Assembly: GCF_946407605.1 (NCBI RefSeq)
Contig: NZ_CAMJOS010000006.1
Coordinates: forward strand, 1-64,000
Direction of reading: 5' to 3'
DNA from: an uncultured Prevotella sp.
GTDB lineage: Bacteria > Bacteroidota > Bacteroidia > Bacteroidales > Bacteroidaceae
Length of the DNA stretch: 64,000 nt
Shown piece after piece: positions 26,311 through 33,834 of this stretch. The notes under the pieces were generated by a model, which was not told where the DNA came from, searched no databases, and was given only the letters and a program-made list of their open reading frames with translations. How positions within the stretch are numbered: position 1 is the stretch's first letter; the number at the start of each line of letters is the position of its first letter. The position numbers were made by a program, and so were the translations under genes.

Positions 26311-26689
26311 GTTTTTACTTTTCACCTTTTTACCTTTTTACTTTCTGACCGTTTTACTTTTCTCTTGTCAGGAAGGAAGAGATGCTGGTGACCTATGGGG
26401 ACAGTGGCGGCAGAATGGTACGGATGACAAGTACATCAGCTTCTCCGGTTCAGTAACCGTTTTCCGTAATGCCAAGGGAAGAAAGGTCTTTGGCAATTTC
26501 CAACATGTTGGTGACAGTCTGTTTATACAATGTTCATCTATTAAAGGAGAACCAAACGATACCGTATATATTGAAGAGCATTTCGGCTTCAAGCCTTTTA
26601 CCAATATCCGGCTGAGGATAGACCATCTGGACTCGGAAGACCTGACACTGAGTCAGGATGGTAAGACATGGAGCTTCTATAAGTATTAA
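26294..26689 (+). CDS. Lipocalin-like lipoprotein
   Basis: The 131-residue product has a hydrophobic leader ending in a lipobox (LLFSC, Cys at about 24), then GDLWGQWRQNGTDDKYISF and short beta strands, as in the small lipocalin-like lipoproteins of Bacteroidales. The leader's phenylalanine-rich sequence is encoded by a run of TTTTACCTTTTTAC-type repeats (26316-26358), so slippage may have shaped it. It overlaps wzi by 17 bp and is followed by a terminator at 26700. Function unknown; outer-membrane anchoring is inferred. Confidence 0.65.
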   Translation: MARFCKFLLFTFLPFYFLTVLLFSCQEGRDAGDLWGQWRQNGTDDKYISFSGSVTVFRNAKGRKVFGNFQHVGDSLFIQCSSIKGEPNDTVYIEEHFGFKPFTNIRLRIDHLDSEDLTLSQDGKTWSFYKY

Positions 26690-26699
26690 TAAGGTATAG

Positions 26700-26735
26700 G
26701 GATTTTCCCCCACTTGTTTAGGGAAAATCCTTTGC
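26700..26735 (+). terminator. Terminator of the wzi operon
   Basis: A perfect 10-bp inverted repeat GGATTTTCCC/GGGAAAATCC with an 11-base loop, followed by TTTG. The downstream end overlaps the -33 TTTG of the next promoter. Confidence 0.65.
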
Positions 26736-26754
26736 GTCGCCCACTATTTTGCCT

Positions 26755-26762
26755 TATCTTTG
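26755..26762 (+). promoter_or_regulatory. Promoter of the Arg/Asn/Ser-rich protein gene
   Basis: TATCTTTG, with TTTG at 26731-26734 and a 20-bp spacer, 50 bp before the ATG at 26813. Confidence 0.7.
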
Positions 26763-26812
26763 CAGCAGAAAACAAAGATAACTGAATGTTGAATGATTAA
26801 AACTATACGATT

Positions 26813-27925
26813 ATGAAGAAGATGTTATTCACTCTGGTTACCATGCTGACGATAGCAGTATCGGCTAACGCCATGTCATACGAGCAGGCTCGCAGAGAGG
26901 CACTGTTCCTGACCGATAAGATGGCATATGAACTGAACTTGACTGACGCACAGTACGAGGCAGCCTATGAGATTAATCTGGACTACCTGATGGGCGTGAC
27001 TAGTTATAGCAATGTGTTCGGAACCTACTGGGAGCGCCGCAACCTGGATCTGAGTTACATACTCTATAGCTGGCAGTGGGACCTGTTCCGCGCAGCCACC
27101 TATTTCTACCGCCCGCTGTACTGGGAGGGAGGATACTGGCACTTCGGCATCTATGCCCGCTACCCGCATCGTGACTACTTCTACTTTGGCCGTCCACACT
27201 TCTACGTGACCTATCGCGGTGGACACAGCTGGCATCACAACGGAGGTCGTAGCTGGTACGAAGGACGTCATGACCACTTCCGTCCTGACAGGCCTCGTGA
27301 CCGTCATGAGGGCATGCGTAATCACTGGGACCGTGGCGACTATCGTGACCGCAATCATGGACGCAGCTCAACCCGTGTGACTGGTGGCAATGACATTGAT
27401 CGTGGTGGACGCGACAATAACGGAAGAAACATTGAGCGCGGCAACAACGGCAGAAACACTGACCGCGACAATAATGGTGGTGTACGTAACAATAACGGCA
27501 GGAACACCGACCGCAATACTGACAGGAACGTGAACCGCGGTGGCTCTGACAGAAACAGGAATGAAGGTACTGTGAACTCTGGACGCTCTATTGAAAGAGT
27601 GAACACCAATCGCAATGTTGAGAGAAGGGATGCTGGCCGAAGCATTGAAAGAAACAACAGCAGTGTCAATATCGACAGAAGCAGCGTTAGCAACAGAAGT
27701 AGCAACTCCAGCGTCAGCAGCAGAAGTGTTAATTCTGGCGTAAGCAGTAGAAGCTCGAACTCCAGCGTAAGCAGCAGAAGCGGTGGCAGCTTCAGTGGTG
27801 GAAGCACTCGCAGCAGCGGAGGTAGCGTAAGCCGTGGCGGTGGCAGCTCTATGAGCCGTGGCGGAGGCAATGCTGGAGGTGGCAGAAGCAGTGGTGGTGC
27901 CAGAAGCGGTGGCGGACGCCGATAA
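26813..27925 (+). CDS. Exported low-complexity Arg/Asn/Ser/Gly-rich protein
   Basis: The 370-residue product has a signal peptide (MKKMLFTLVTMLTIAVSANA). A helical N-terminal region contains ALFLTDKMAYELNLTDAQYEAAYEIN, reminiscent of Spy/CpxP-type LTxxQ motifs. It is followed by an aromatic Tyr/His/Trp region (about 75-175) and a long low-complexity tail of NNGRNxDR units, then NSSVSSRS repeats, ending in RSGGGRR. The tail is strongly basic and probably disordered; binding of nucleic acid or acidic polysaccharide is a guess. It has its own promoter, and transcription likely ends at the hairpin 27962-27991 inside the facing gene. Confidence 0.75.
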   Translation: MKKMLFTLVTMLTIAVSANAMSYEQARREALFLTDKMAYELNLTDAQYEAAYEINLDYLMGVTSYSNVFGTYWERRNLDLSYILYSWQWDLFRAATYFYRPLYWEGGYWHFGIYARYPHRDYFYFGRPHFYVTYRGGHSWHHNGGRSWYEGRHDHFRPDRPRDRHEGMRNHWDRGDYRDRNHGRSSTRVTGGNDIDRGGRDNNGRNIERGNNGRNTDRDNNGGVRNNNGRNTDRNTDRNVNRGGSDRNRNEGTVNSGRSIERVNTNRNVERRDAGRSIERNNSSVNIDRSSVSNRSSNSSVSSRSVNSGVSSRSSNSSVSSRSGGSFSGGSTRSSGGSVSRGGGSSMSRGGGNAGGGRSSGGARSGGGRR

Positions 27926-27952
27926 GAAAGAAAAACAATACTAAACTATACT

Positions 27953-28468
27953 TTATAGAGAAATGTCGAGGATTCGCACCTCGGCATTTTTCATTTTCTC
28001 TATCTCGTGCATCTCCTTGTGGAAGAACACCGCCTGGATGGCTTTGTTGATGATGCCATGACCCACAGCCAACACGGTCTGGTCAGGATAGGTTGTACGG
28101 ATATAGTCGAGGAACCGCCCTGCCCTATCCTTCATCTGCTGTAGCGTCTCGATATCGTCAGGCCAAGGCTTGACATCTTTCAGGTCGGGGATGAAACGTC
28201 CCGTAAAACTACCCCAGTCGCGCTCGCGCAGCAAAGGGGTGGTGACTACCTCAAGATGATGTGGCGCAGCCACGATGCGGGCTGTCTGAACAGAGCGCCA
28301 TAAGTCGCTGGCTACCACAGCATTAAACGACACATCCACCAGCTGAAGACTCAACTCTTCAGCCTGGCGGATGCCATTGGTATTCAGTTCACCAGGGGTC
28401 TGTCCCTGCATGATCTGACGTTCATTATCGAAGGTCTCCCCATGGCGAGCCAGATAAAGTTTCGTCAT
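27953..28468 (-). CDS. Histidine phosphatase family protein (phosphoglycerate-mutase-like)
   Basis: From the ATG at 28468 the product is 171 residues beginning TKLYLARHGETFDNE, the RHG motif with catalytic His9, followed by GIRQAEELSLQL, SDLWRSVQTA and AVGHGIINKAI with the second histidine. A longer frame to 28537 would overlap the uridine kinase by 70 bp; the chosen start instead overlaps its stop by 4 bp (ATGA). Small alpha-ribazole/phosphoglycerate phosphatases of this type are soluble; the substrate is undetermined. It is the third gene of the EEP-udk-phosphatase operon. Confidence 0.88.
   Translation of the reverse strand: MTKLYLARHGETFDNERQIMQGQTPGELNTNGIRQAEELSLQLVDVSFNAVVASDLWRSVQTARIVAAPHHLEVVTTPLLRERDWGSFTGRFIPDLKDVKPWPDDIETLQQMKDRAGRFLDYIRTTYPDQTVLAVGHGIINKAIQAVFFHKEMHEIEKMKNAEVRILDISL
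27962..27991 (+). terminator. Terminator embedded in the coding end of the opposing gene
   Basis: AATGTCGAGG/CCTCGGCATT (nine pairs plus one T-G) with a 7-base loop, followed by TTTTT on the plus strand. It would end the transcript of 26813-27925 while lying in the last codons of the minus-strand phosphatase. Confidence 0.6.
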
Positions 28469-29079
28469 ACACCAGTAACGATACCCTCGATATAGGTCTT
28501 CAAGATATGGATGCCAGTATGGTTGTCGCCACCCCAAGGCACTATCAGGTCGGCAAACTTCTTAGTAGGCTCGATAAACTGCTCGTGCATGGGTTTCAGC
28601 ACCTTCTCATAGCGGTCGAGCACCATCTCCACGGTACGTCCACGTTCCACCACATCACGACGGATGTTGCGAATGAGGCGCACATCGCTGTCGGTATCGA
28701 CAAAGATCTTCAGATCCATAATGTCGCGTAACTTCTTGCTGTGCAGTGCCATGATACCCTCGATGATAATCACCGGCTTGGGCTCCACGTGGATGGTCTC
28801 CTTCTGGCGGTTGCTCTCTATATATGAATAGGTGGGCTGCTCGATGGCCTCGCCATTCTTCAACTTCTTGATATGCTCGGTGAGCAACTTCCAGTCGAAG
28901 GCGTCGGGATGGTCGAAGTTGATGGCTTTGCGCTCTTCGGGCGTCATGTTCGTGGTGTCGTTATAATACGAGTCGATGGGAACCACAGCCACGCAATGTG
29001 GGGGCAATGCCTTAGCAATTTTCTTGACGACGGTGGTCTTGCCGGAACCCGTACCGCCTGCTATTCCGATGATGGTCAT
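28465..29079 (-). CDS. udk: Uridine kinase
   Basis: The 204-residue product has the Walker A motif GGTGSGKTT at residues 8-16, IDSYYND, the uridine-binding NFDHPDAFDW, IIEGIMALHSKKLRD and RRDVVERGR. It phosphorylates uridine and cytidine to UMP and CMP in the cytosol, the salvage entry step. It overlaps the EEP gene upstream and the phosphatase downstream by 4 bp each, a tightly packed operon. Co-transcription with a secreted nuclease-like phosphodiesterase fits recovery of nucleosides from degraded nucleic acid. Confidence 0.93.
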   Translation of the reverse strand: MTIIGIAGGTGSGKTTVVKKIAKALPPHCVAVVPIDSYYNDTTNMTPEERKAINFDHPDAFDWKLLTEHIKKLKNGEAIEQPTYSYIESNRQKETIHVEPKPVIIIEGIMALHSKKLRDIMDLKIFVDTDSDVRLIRNIRRDVVERGRTVEMVLDRYEKVLKPMHEQFIEPTKKFADLIVPWGGDNHTGIHILKTYIEGIVTGV

Positions 29080-30128
29080 TTCTTTACCTCTTTAATTAAA
29101 TAGATAACGGTGGGTAGGTGATCGCTGAAGCCGTCGAGCCACACACCGCCAGCATGCGTGCGAAGGGTGTTGCCCTTGTAGCGACCTTCTTTCTGGAACA
29201 GATAGTCACGACGGAATATCTGATGGTTCCAGTATTTCAGGGTCTTATAGTCTTTCTTGCCTTTCTGGTCGAGCAGGGTCTGCGACATGATAATCTGGTC
29301 GAACAGATTCCACTTGCCGTCATACTGCAGCGTGCCTGTGCCGTCGGCCAGCACATCCCACCAGGGATTCCACAGGCCACCCTTCTCCACATCCTTCATC
29401 TTGCGCTTAGCACCCAGAGACACTGCCATCGACTTGTCCTGCGGGTCGTCGTTCATATCACCCATAATGATAATCTTGGCCTCAGGGTCTTCCTTCACCA
29501 GCGAGTCTTTAACAATGCGCAGCTGACGTCCGCCCTCCTCACGATAGAACGACTCTGCACCACGCGAAGGCAGGTGGTTGACGATGACCACCACATGTTC
29601 GCCAGCCAGGGTGCCGCTCACGGTAAGGAAGCCACGGGTGGCACGTTCCTTATCCTTTTCAAGGACATAGACATAGGGCACCAGCTTCACATCGCGAATC
29701 TTGAACATACGGGGATTATAAATCAGGGCGCAGTCAACACCACGACGGTCAGGACCCTCGACATGCACAAACTGATAACCACGGGCCTTGAGGGGCTCCT
29801 GAGCGCAGAGGTCCTCCATGCACTTGGCGTTCTCCACCTCAGACACACCGATAATGGCACAGCCAATGCCAGGCAGTCTGTCGGTACCCAACTCTGCCAG
29901 CACACGAGCCATGTTCTTCAGTTTGTGACTATACTTCAATCCGCTCCATTTGTACTGTCCGTCAGGCAGGAACTCATAATCGTTGTGCCCTTCGTCGTGA
30001 CAGGTATCAAAGAGATTTTCCAGATTGTAGAATCCTACTCCATAGAGTGAGAATTTCTTCTCGTCAGCCGAGGCGGAACCTGCCCCTATAAGCAGCATCG
30101 CCACCAATAAAACAATCGTCTTTTTCAT
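29076..30128 (-). CDS. Secreted endonuclease/exonuclease/phosphatase (EEP) family protein
   Basis: The 350-residue product has a signal peptide (MKKTIVLLVAMLLIGAGSASA). The EEP catalytic set is complete: FYNLENLFD (Asn), IGVSEVEN (metal-binding Glu), NHLPSR (His), GDMNDDP (Asp/Asn) and the C-terminal SDHLP (Asp-His). Members hydrolyse phosphodiester or phosphomonoester bonds in DNA, RNA or lipids; this secreted Bacteroidota subgroup usually resembles nucleases. The promoter at 30150-30157 is 95 bp from the divergent receptor promoter. It is co-transcribed with udk through a 4-bp overlap. Confidence 0.9.
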   Translation of the reverse strand: MKKTIVLLVAMLLIGAGSASADEKKFSLYGVGFYNLENLFDTCHDEGHNDYEFLPDGQYKWSGLKYSHKLKNMARVLAELGTDRLPGIGCAIIGVSEVENAKCMEDLCAQEPLKARGYQFVHVEGPDRRGVDCALIYNPRMFKIRDVKLVPYVYVLEKDKERATRGFLTVSGTLAGEHVVVIVNHLPSRGAESFYREEGGRQLRIVKDSLVKEDPEAKIIIMGDMNDDPQDKSMAVSLGAKRKMKDVEKGGLWNPWWDVLADGTGTLQYDGKWNLFDQIIMSQTLLDQKGKKDYKTLKYWNHQIFRRDYLFQKEGRYKGNTLRTHAGGVWLDGFSDHLPTVIYLIKEVKK

Positions 30129-30149
30129 AATCAGTCAGTAATAATGCTG

Positions 30150-30157
30150 CAAAGATA
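30150..30157 (-). promoter_or_regulatory. -7 promoter element of the EEP-udk operon
   Basis: The minus strand reads TATCTTTG, 21 bp before the ATG at 30128. It is divergent from the promoter at 30252. Confidence 0.65.
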
Positions 30158-30251
30158 ATAAAAATTCTGATAACAGCCAGCATTTTTGCTACATATTTTA
30201 AATCATGAAAAACTTTTTTCATAATTACTTTGATATTCCATTTTTTTGATG

Positions 30252-30259
30252 TATCTTTG
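30252..30259 (+). promoter_or_regulatory. Promoter of the receptor-lipoprotein operon
   Basis: TATCTTTG, with TTTG at 30229-30232 and a 19-bp spacer; it ends 30 bp before the ATG at 30290. Confidence 0.75.
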
Positions 30260-30289
30260 CGGCAAATAATGGTAACTAATTTTAATTCT

Positions 30290-32860
30290 ATGAACAAGAA
30301 ACTGAAACTCGTGGTGATGGCCCTATGCGTTGCCCCTGCACTGATGGCCCAAGAGGTGGACTCTCTGGGCATACAGGACGAACAGGCCTTCACTTTCACG
30401 GAAGCACAGTTGGGCGAGGATGATGACATGTCGCAGAACGTGACCATCATCAACTCGAACTCTAATACCTACGCCTCGCAGGTGGGGTATCTGTTCAGTC
30501 CCATGCGTTTCCGCTACCGTGCTTTTAACCAAAAGTACAATGACATCTACATCAACGGTGTTCAGATGAACGACATGGAGACGGGACAGTTCCGCTATTC
30601 GCTTGTTGGCGGTCTGAACCAGCAGACACGTGGCGTGGAGAACTCGCTGCCCTTCGAGGACAACAACTTCGCCATGAGCGCAATGGCTGGCTCGAACAAT
30701 TACAACTTCCGTCCGTCGGCATTTGCCACCGGTCAGCGTATCACTCTCTCGGGAGCTAACCGTAACTACACCTTCCGCGGCATGTACACCTATAACTCAG
30801 GTGTGATGGAGAACGGATGGGCGCTGTCGGCTAACGTCACCTACCGCTGGGCTAGCCCTAAGACGGCCTACGTCGATGGTACGTTCTACAACTCGCTGAG
30901 CTATTTCTTCGGATTGGAGAAGTTCATCAACGACCAGCATCACCTGTCGTTCGTGACATGGGGCAACCCCACAGAGCGTGCAGGACAGGGTGCTGCCACC
31001 GACGAGATGTACTGGCTGGCCAACAACCGCTACTACAACCCCTATTGGGGCTATCAGAACGGCCATATCCGCAACTCACGCGTCGTTAACGACTTTGCTC
31101 CCACCGCCCTGATGACGTGGGACTGGAAGATCAACGACGACATGAAGCTGGTGACCACCCTGACAGGCCGCTACTCGATGTATAAGAGCACCAAGCTGAA
31201 CTATAACAACAGCGACAACCCCCAGCCTAACTACTGGAAGAACCTGCCCAGCAGCTATTTCGACGTATGGTTTGAGGATGATGCTGCCAACCGTACTGAG
31301 CAAGGAGCCAGTGACTGGCTGCGTGCCAAGAACCTGATGTCGGGTAATGTGGCTGACCGTCAGATCAACTTCGACAAGCTGTATCTGGCCAACAAGAATG
31401 CCAACGCACAGGGCACCGACGCTATGTACTACATCCAGGCCAAGCATAACGACAACCTGAACCTGGCACTGTCATCGAACCTGAATGTGGACCTGAGCAA
31501 AGACCAGCGTCTGAGTCTGGGCTTCCAGCTGGCTACCAACAAGGGCATGCACTATCAGACGATGGAGGATCTGATGGGTGCCAACAGTTTCCATAACATC
31601 AACACCTACGCTCTGGGAACCTACGCCATTGACGATGCCCGTGTACAGTACGACGCCAACAACCCCAACGCCAAGGTAGGTGAAGGCGACCGTTTTGGCT
31701 ACGACTACAACATATTAGTGAATAAGGCTGGTTTCTGGACCACCTATGCTGCCAACATCGGCAACAACACCCACGCCTTTGTCAGTGGACGTGTGGCTGG
31801 CGTAGAGATGCAGCGTGACGGTAAGATGAAGAACGGTATGTTCCTCGAAAACTCTTACGGCAAGAGCGGCACTGCCCATTTCCTGGAAGGTGGTGGTAAG
31901 GTAGGTGCGGCAGTCACACTGGGTCATGGTCACGTCATCACTGGTGGCTTCGGCATCAACATGCGTGCTCCAGAGGCTCAGGCCGCCTTCGTATCACCCG
32001 AGATGAACAACGACTTCGTGGTGGACCTGAAGACTGAGAAGAACTACTCGGCCGAGATTGGCTACCAGATGCAGAACTCTTGGCTTAAGGCCAACATCAT
32101 GGCCTATGGCGCCATCGTAGAGGATGCTACAGAATGGCAGAACTTCTATTTCGACGATATCAACTCGTTCTCGTATGTTTCGATGACTGGCATGTCGAAA
32201 GAGTACTACGGCATTGAGTGGGGCTTGAACTTCAAGCTCACCGAGGCATGGAGCTTCAAAGCCCTCGGTACCGTCAGCGAGGCTCGCAACACCAACAACG
32301 CTCAGGTTTGGTATATGAGTTCGACGAAGGGTACCTTCAACGATGCCAACGACGGCAAACCCGAGATATGTTATAATAAGAACATGCGTGAAGCTGGCAC
32401 TCCTCTCACTGCCCTGAGCTTCATACTGAGTTATCACCAAGGCGGCTGGTTTATTGATATCAACGGTAACTACTACGACCGCATCTACCTCTCCTACTCG
32501 CCTTCATACCGCTACGCCTCTACACTGGAGAAGCGCAACCGTCTGGATTTCGAGCCCGTTTACGACAGCAATGGCAACCTGCTTGAGAGTGCTGTGGAAC
32601 AGGCCAAAGGTCATGGCGGCTTTATGCTCGACCTCTCTATCGGCAAGAGCCTGTATCTCACTAGAGGGCGTTCTATGAGCATTAACCTGTCGCTCACCAA
32701 TGTGCTGAACAACCAGAACATCGTGACTGGTGGTTATGAGCAGAGCCGCTCGAGCTACACCTCCAGCGACAACGTACGTGCTTATCAGTTCCAGAAGAAC
32801 CCGTTCAAGTACTACGCTTACGGTATCAACGGCATGCTGAATATTGCTTACAAGTTCTAA
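30290..32860 (+). CDS. TonB-dependent receptor-like outer-membrane protein
   Basis: From the ATG at 30290 the product is 856 residues with signal peptide MNKKLKLVVMALCVAPALMAQ. The N-terminal part resembles a plug (YNDIYINGVQMNDMETGQFRYSLVGGLN) without the usual carboxypeptidase-regulatory extension. The rest shows alternating aromatic beta-strands and a C-terminal strand (YYAYGINGMLNIAYKF) ending in Phe, typical of outer-membrane barrels. It should import a ligand across the outer membrane. The partner genes downstream are two lipoproteins with DUF5689/OB-fold-like modules, suggesting a SusCD-like arrangement with an unusual surface partner. An in-frame start at 30230 would precede the promoter and is rejected. 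Confidence 0.8.
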   Translation: MNKKLKLVVMALCVAPALMAQEVDSLGIQDEQAFTFTEAQLGEDDDMSQNVTIINSNSNTYASQVGYLFSPMRFRYRAFNQKYNDIYINGVQMNDMETGQFRYSLVGGLNQQTRGVENSLPFEDNNFAMSAMAGSNNYNFRPSAFATGQRITLSGANRNYTFRGMYTYNSGVMENGWALSANVTYRWASPKTAYVDGTFYNSLSYFFGLEKFINDQHHLSFVTWGNPTERAGQGAATDEMYWLANNRYYNPYWGYQNGHIRNSRVVNDFAPTALMTWDWKINDDMKLVTTLTGRYSMYKSTKLNYNNSDNPQPNYWKNLPSSYFDVWFEDDAANRTEQGASDWLRAKNLMSGNVADRQINFDKLYLANKNANAQGTDAMYYIQAKHNDNLNLALSSNLNVDLSKDQRLSLGFQLATNKGMHYQTMEDLMGANSFHNINTYALGTYAIDDARVQYDANNPNAKVGEGDRFGYDYNILVNKAGFWTTYAANIGNNTHAFVSGRVAGVEMQRDGKMKNGMFLENSYGKSGTAHFLEGGGKVGAAVTLGHGHVITGGFGINMRAPEAQAAFVSPEMNNDFVVDLKTEKNYSAEIGYQMQNSWLKANIMAYGAIVEDATEWQNFYFDDINSFSYVSMTGMSKEYYGIEWGLNFKLTEAWSFKALGTVSEARNTNNAQVWYMSSTKGTFNDANDGKPEICYNKNMREAGTPLTALSFILSYHQGGWFIDINGNYYDRIYLSYSPSYRYASTLEKRNRLDFEPVYDSNGNLLESAVEQAKGHGGFMLDLSIGKSLYLTRGRSMSINLSLTNVLNNQNIVTGGYEQSRSSYTSSDNVRAYQFQKNPFKYYAYGINGMLNIAYKF

Positions 32861-32882
32861 TTCAAATAAAAACAGAAAGGTT

Positions 32883-33794
32883 ATGAAAAAGATACATTAT
32901 TTATTATTAGCACTTGTATGCGGCATCTTTACAGGATGCGCTGACGGCAACTCCAATTTCTTCAACAGCAAGTGGGACGAGCCTGCAACAGACAACACCC
33001 TCTATGGCAACAACAATATCAAGGAGACCAAGGTATTGAGCATCGATGATCTGAAGACCAAATTCAGCAACGAGATCAACAACGAGGGTCAGTACAAGCT
33101 GATCAGCGAGGATATACAGATCAAGGCCGTGGTCACCGCCAACGATATTGAAGGAAATATGTATAACGAGATATCCGTACAGGATGCCTCAGGTGCCATC
33201 TTTATCGGCATCGCACAGGGCGGTATCTTCGGCTACCTGCCCGTAGGCACCGAGATTCTCGTTGACCTCAACGGATTGTATATCGGCAACTATCGTAAGA
33301 GTGCCACCATCGGAACGCCCTACACCAGTTCGTCGGGCGACACGAGCGTGAGCCGTATGCCGCGTCAGCTGTGGAATCAGCACTTCAAGCTCACGGGCTA
33401 TCGTACCCGTGTAGAGCCTGAGCTCTTTGCCGACGGTAGCACCAAGACCACATGGGACATCGCCAAGGATGCCGGCAAGCTGTGTATCATCAAGAACGTA
33501 AGCTTCAAGAAGGGAGGCTACTACAACACCGACACCAAGCAGTATGTCGATAATATCCCCTTCGTGGCTGGCGAGTCCTCCTACTCTGATCCTAACTACT
33601 CTACCTCATGGTACTTCAAGGAGCAGCCTGACGGGCAGACTGGCGGTGTGCAGATCTACACCAGCAACTATGCTGACTTTGCTGCCAAGAAGCTGCCCAC
33701 TGGAAAGGTAAACATCACTGGCGTCATCAAGCGCTACAGAGACCAGTGGGAGCTTATCATCCGCACCATCGACGATGTGGAGGAAGTGAAATAA
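32883..33794 (+). CDS. DUF5689 domain lipoprotein
   Basis: From the ATG at 32883 the product is 303 residues. The leader ends in a lipobox (GIFTGCADG, Cys19), so it is lipid-anchored. The segment IKAVVTANDIEGNMYNEISVQDASGAIFIGI, followed by GYLPVGTEILVDLNGLYIGNY, is the DUF5689/OB-fold pattern, and LPTGKVNITGVIKRYRDQWELIIRTIDDV closes it. In Bacteroidota, DUF5689 genes often stand beside TonB receptors and extracellular nucleases. It begins 22 bp after the receptor stop and precedes the OB-fold lipoprotein by 40 bp. Confidence 0.82.
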   Translation: MKKIHYLLLALVCGIFTGCADGNSNFFNSKWDEPATDNTLYGNNNIKETKVLSIDDLKTKFSNEINNEGQYKLISEDIQIKAVVTANDIEGNMYNEISVQDASGAIFIGIAQGGIFGYLPVGTEILVDLNGLYIGNYRKSATIGTPYTSSSGDTSVSRMPRQLWNQHFKLTGYRTRVEPELFADGSTKTTWDIAKDAGKLCIIKNVSFKKGGYYNTDTKQYVDNIPFVAGESSYSDPNYSTSWYFKEQPDGQTGGVQIYTSNYADFAAKKLPTGKVNITGVIKRYRDQWELIIRTIDDVEEVK

Positions 33795-33834
33795 GAGTTG
33801 AAAATTGATAATTGAAAATTGAAAATTAAGTATT

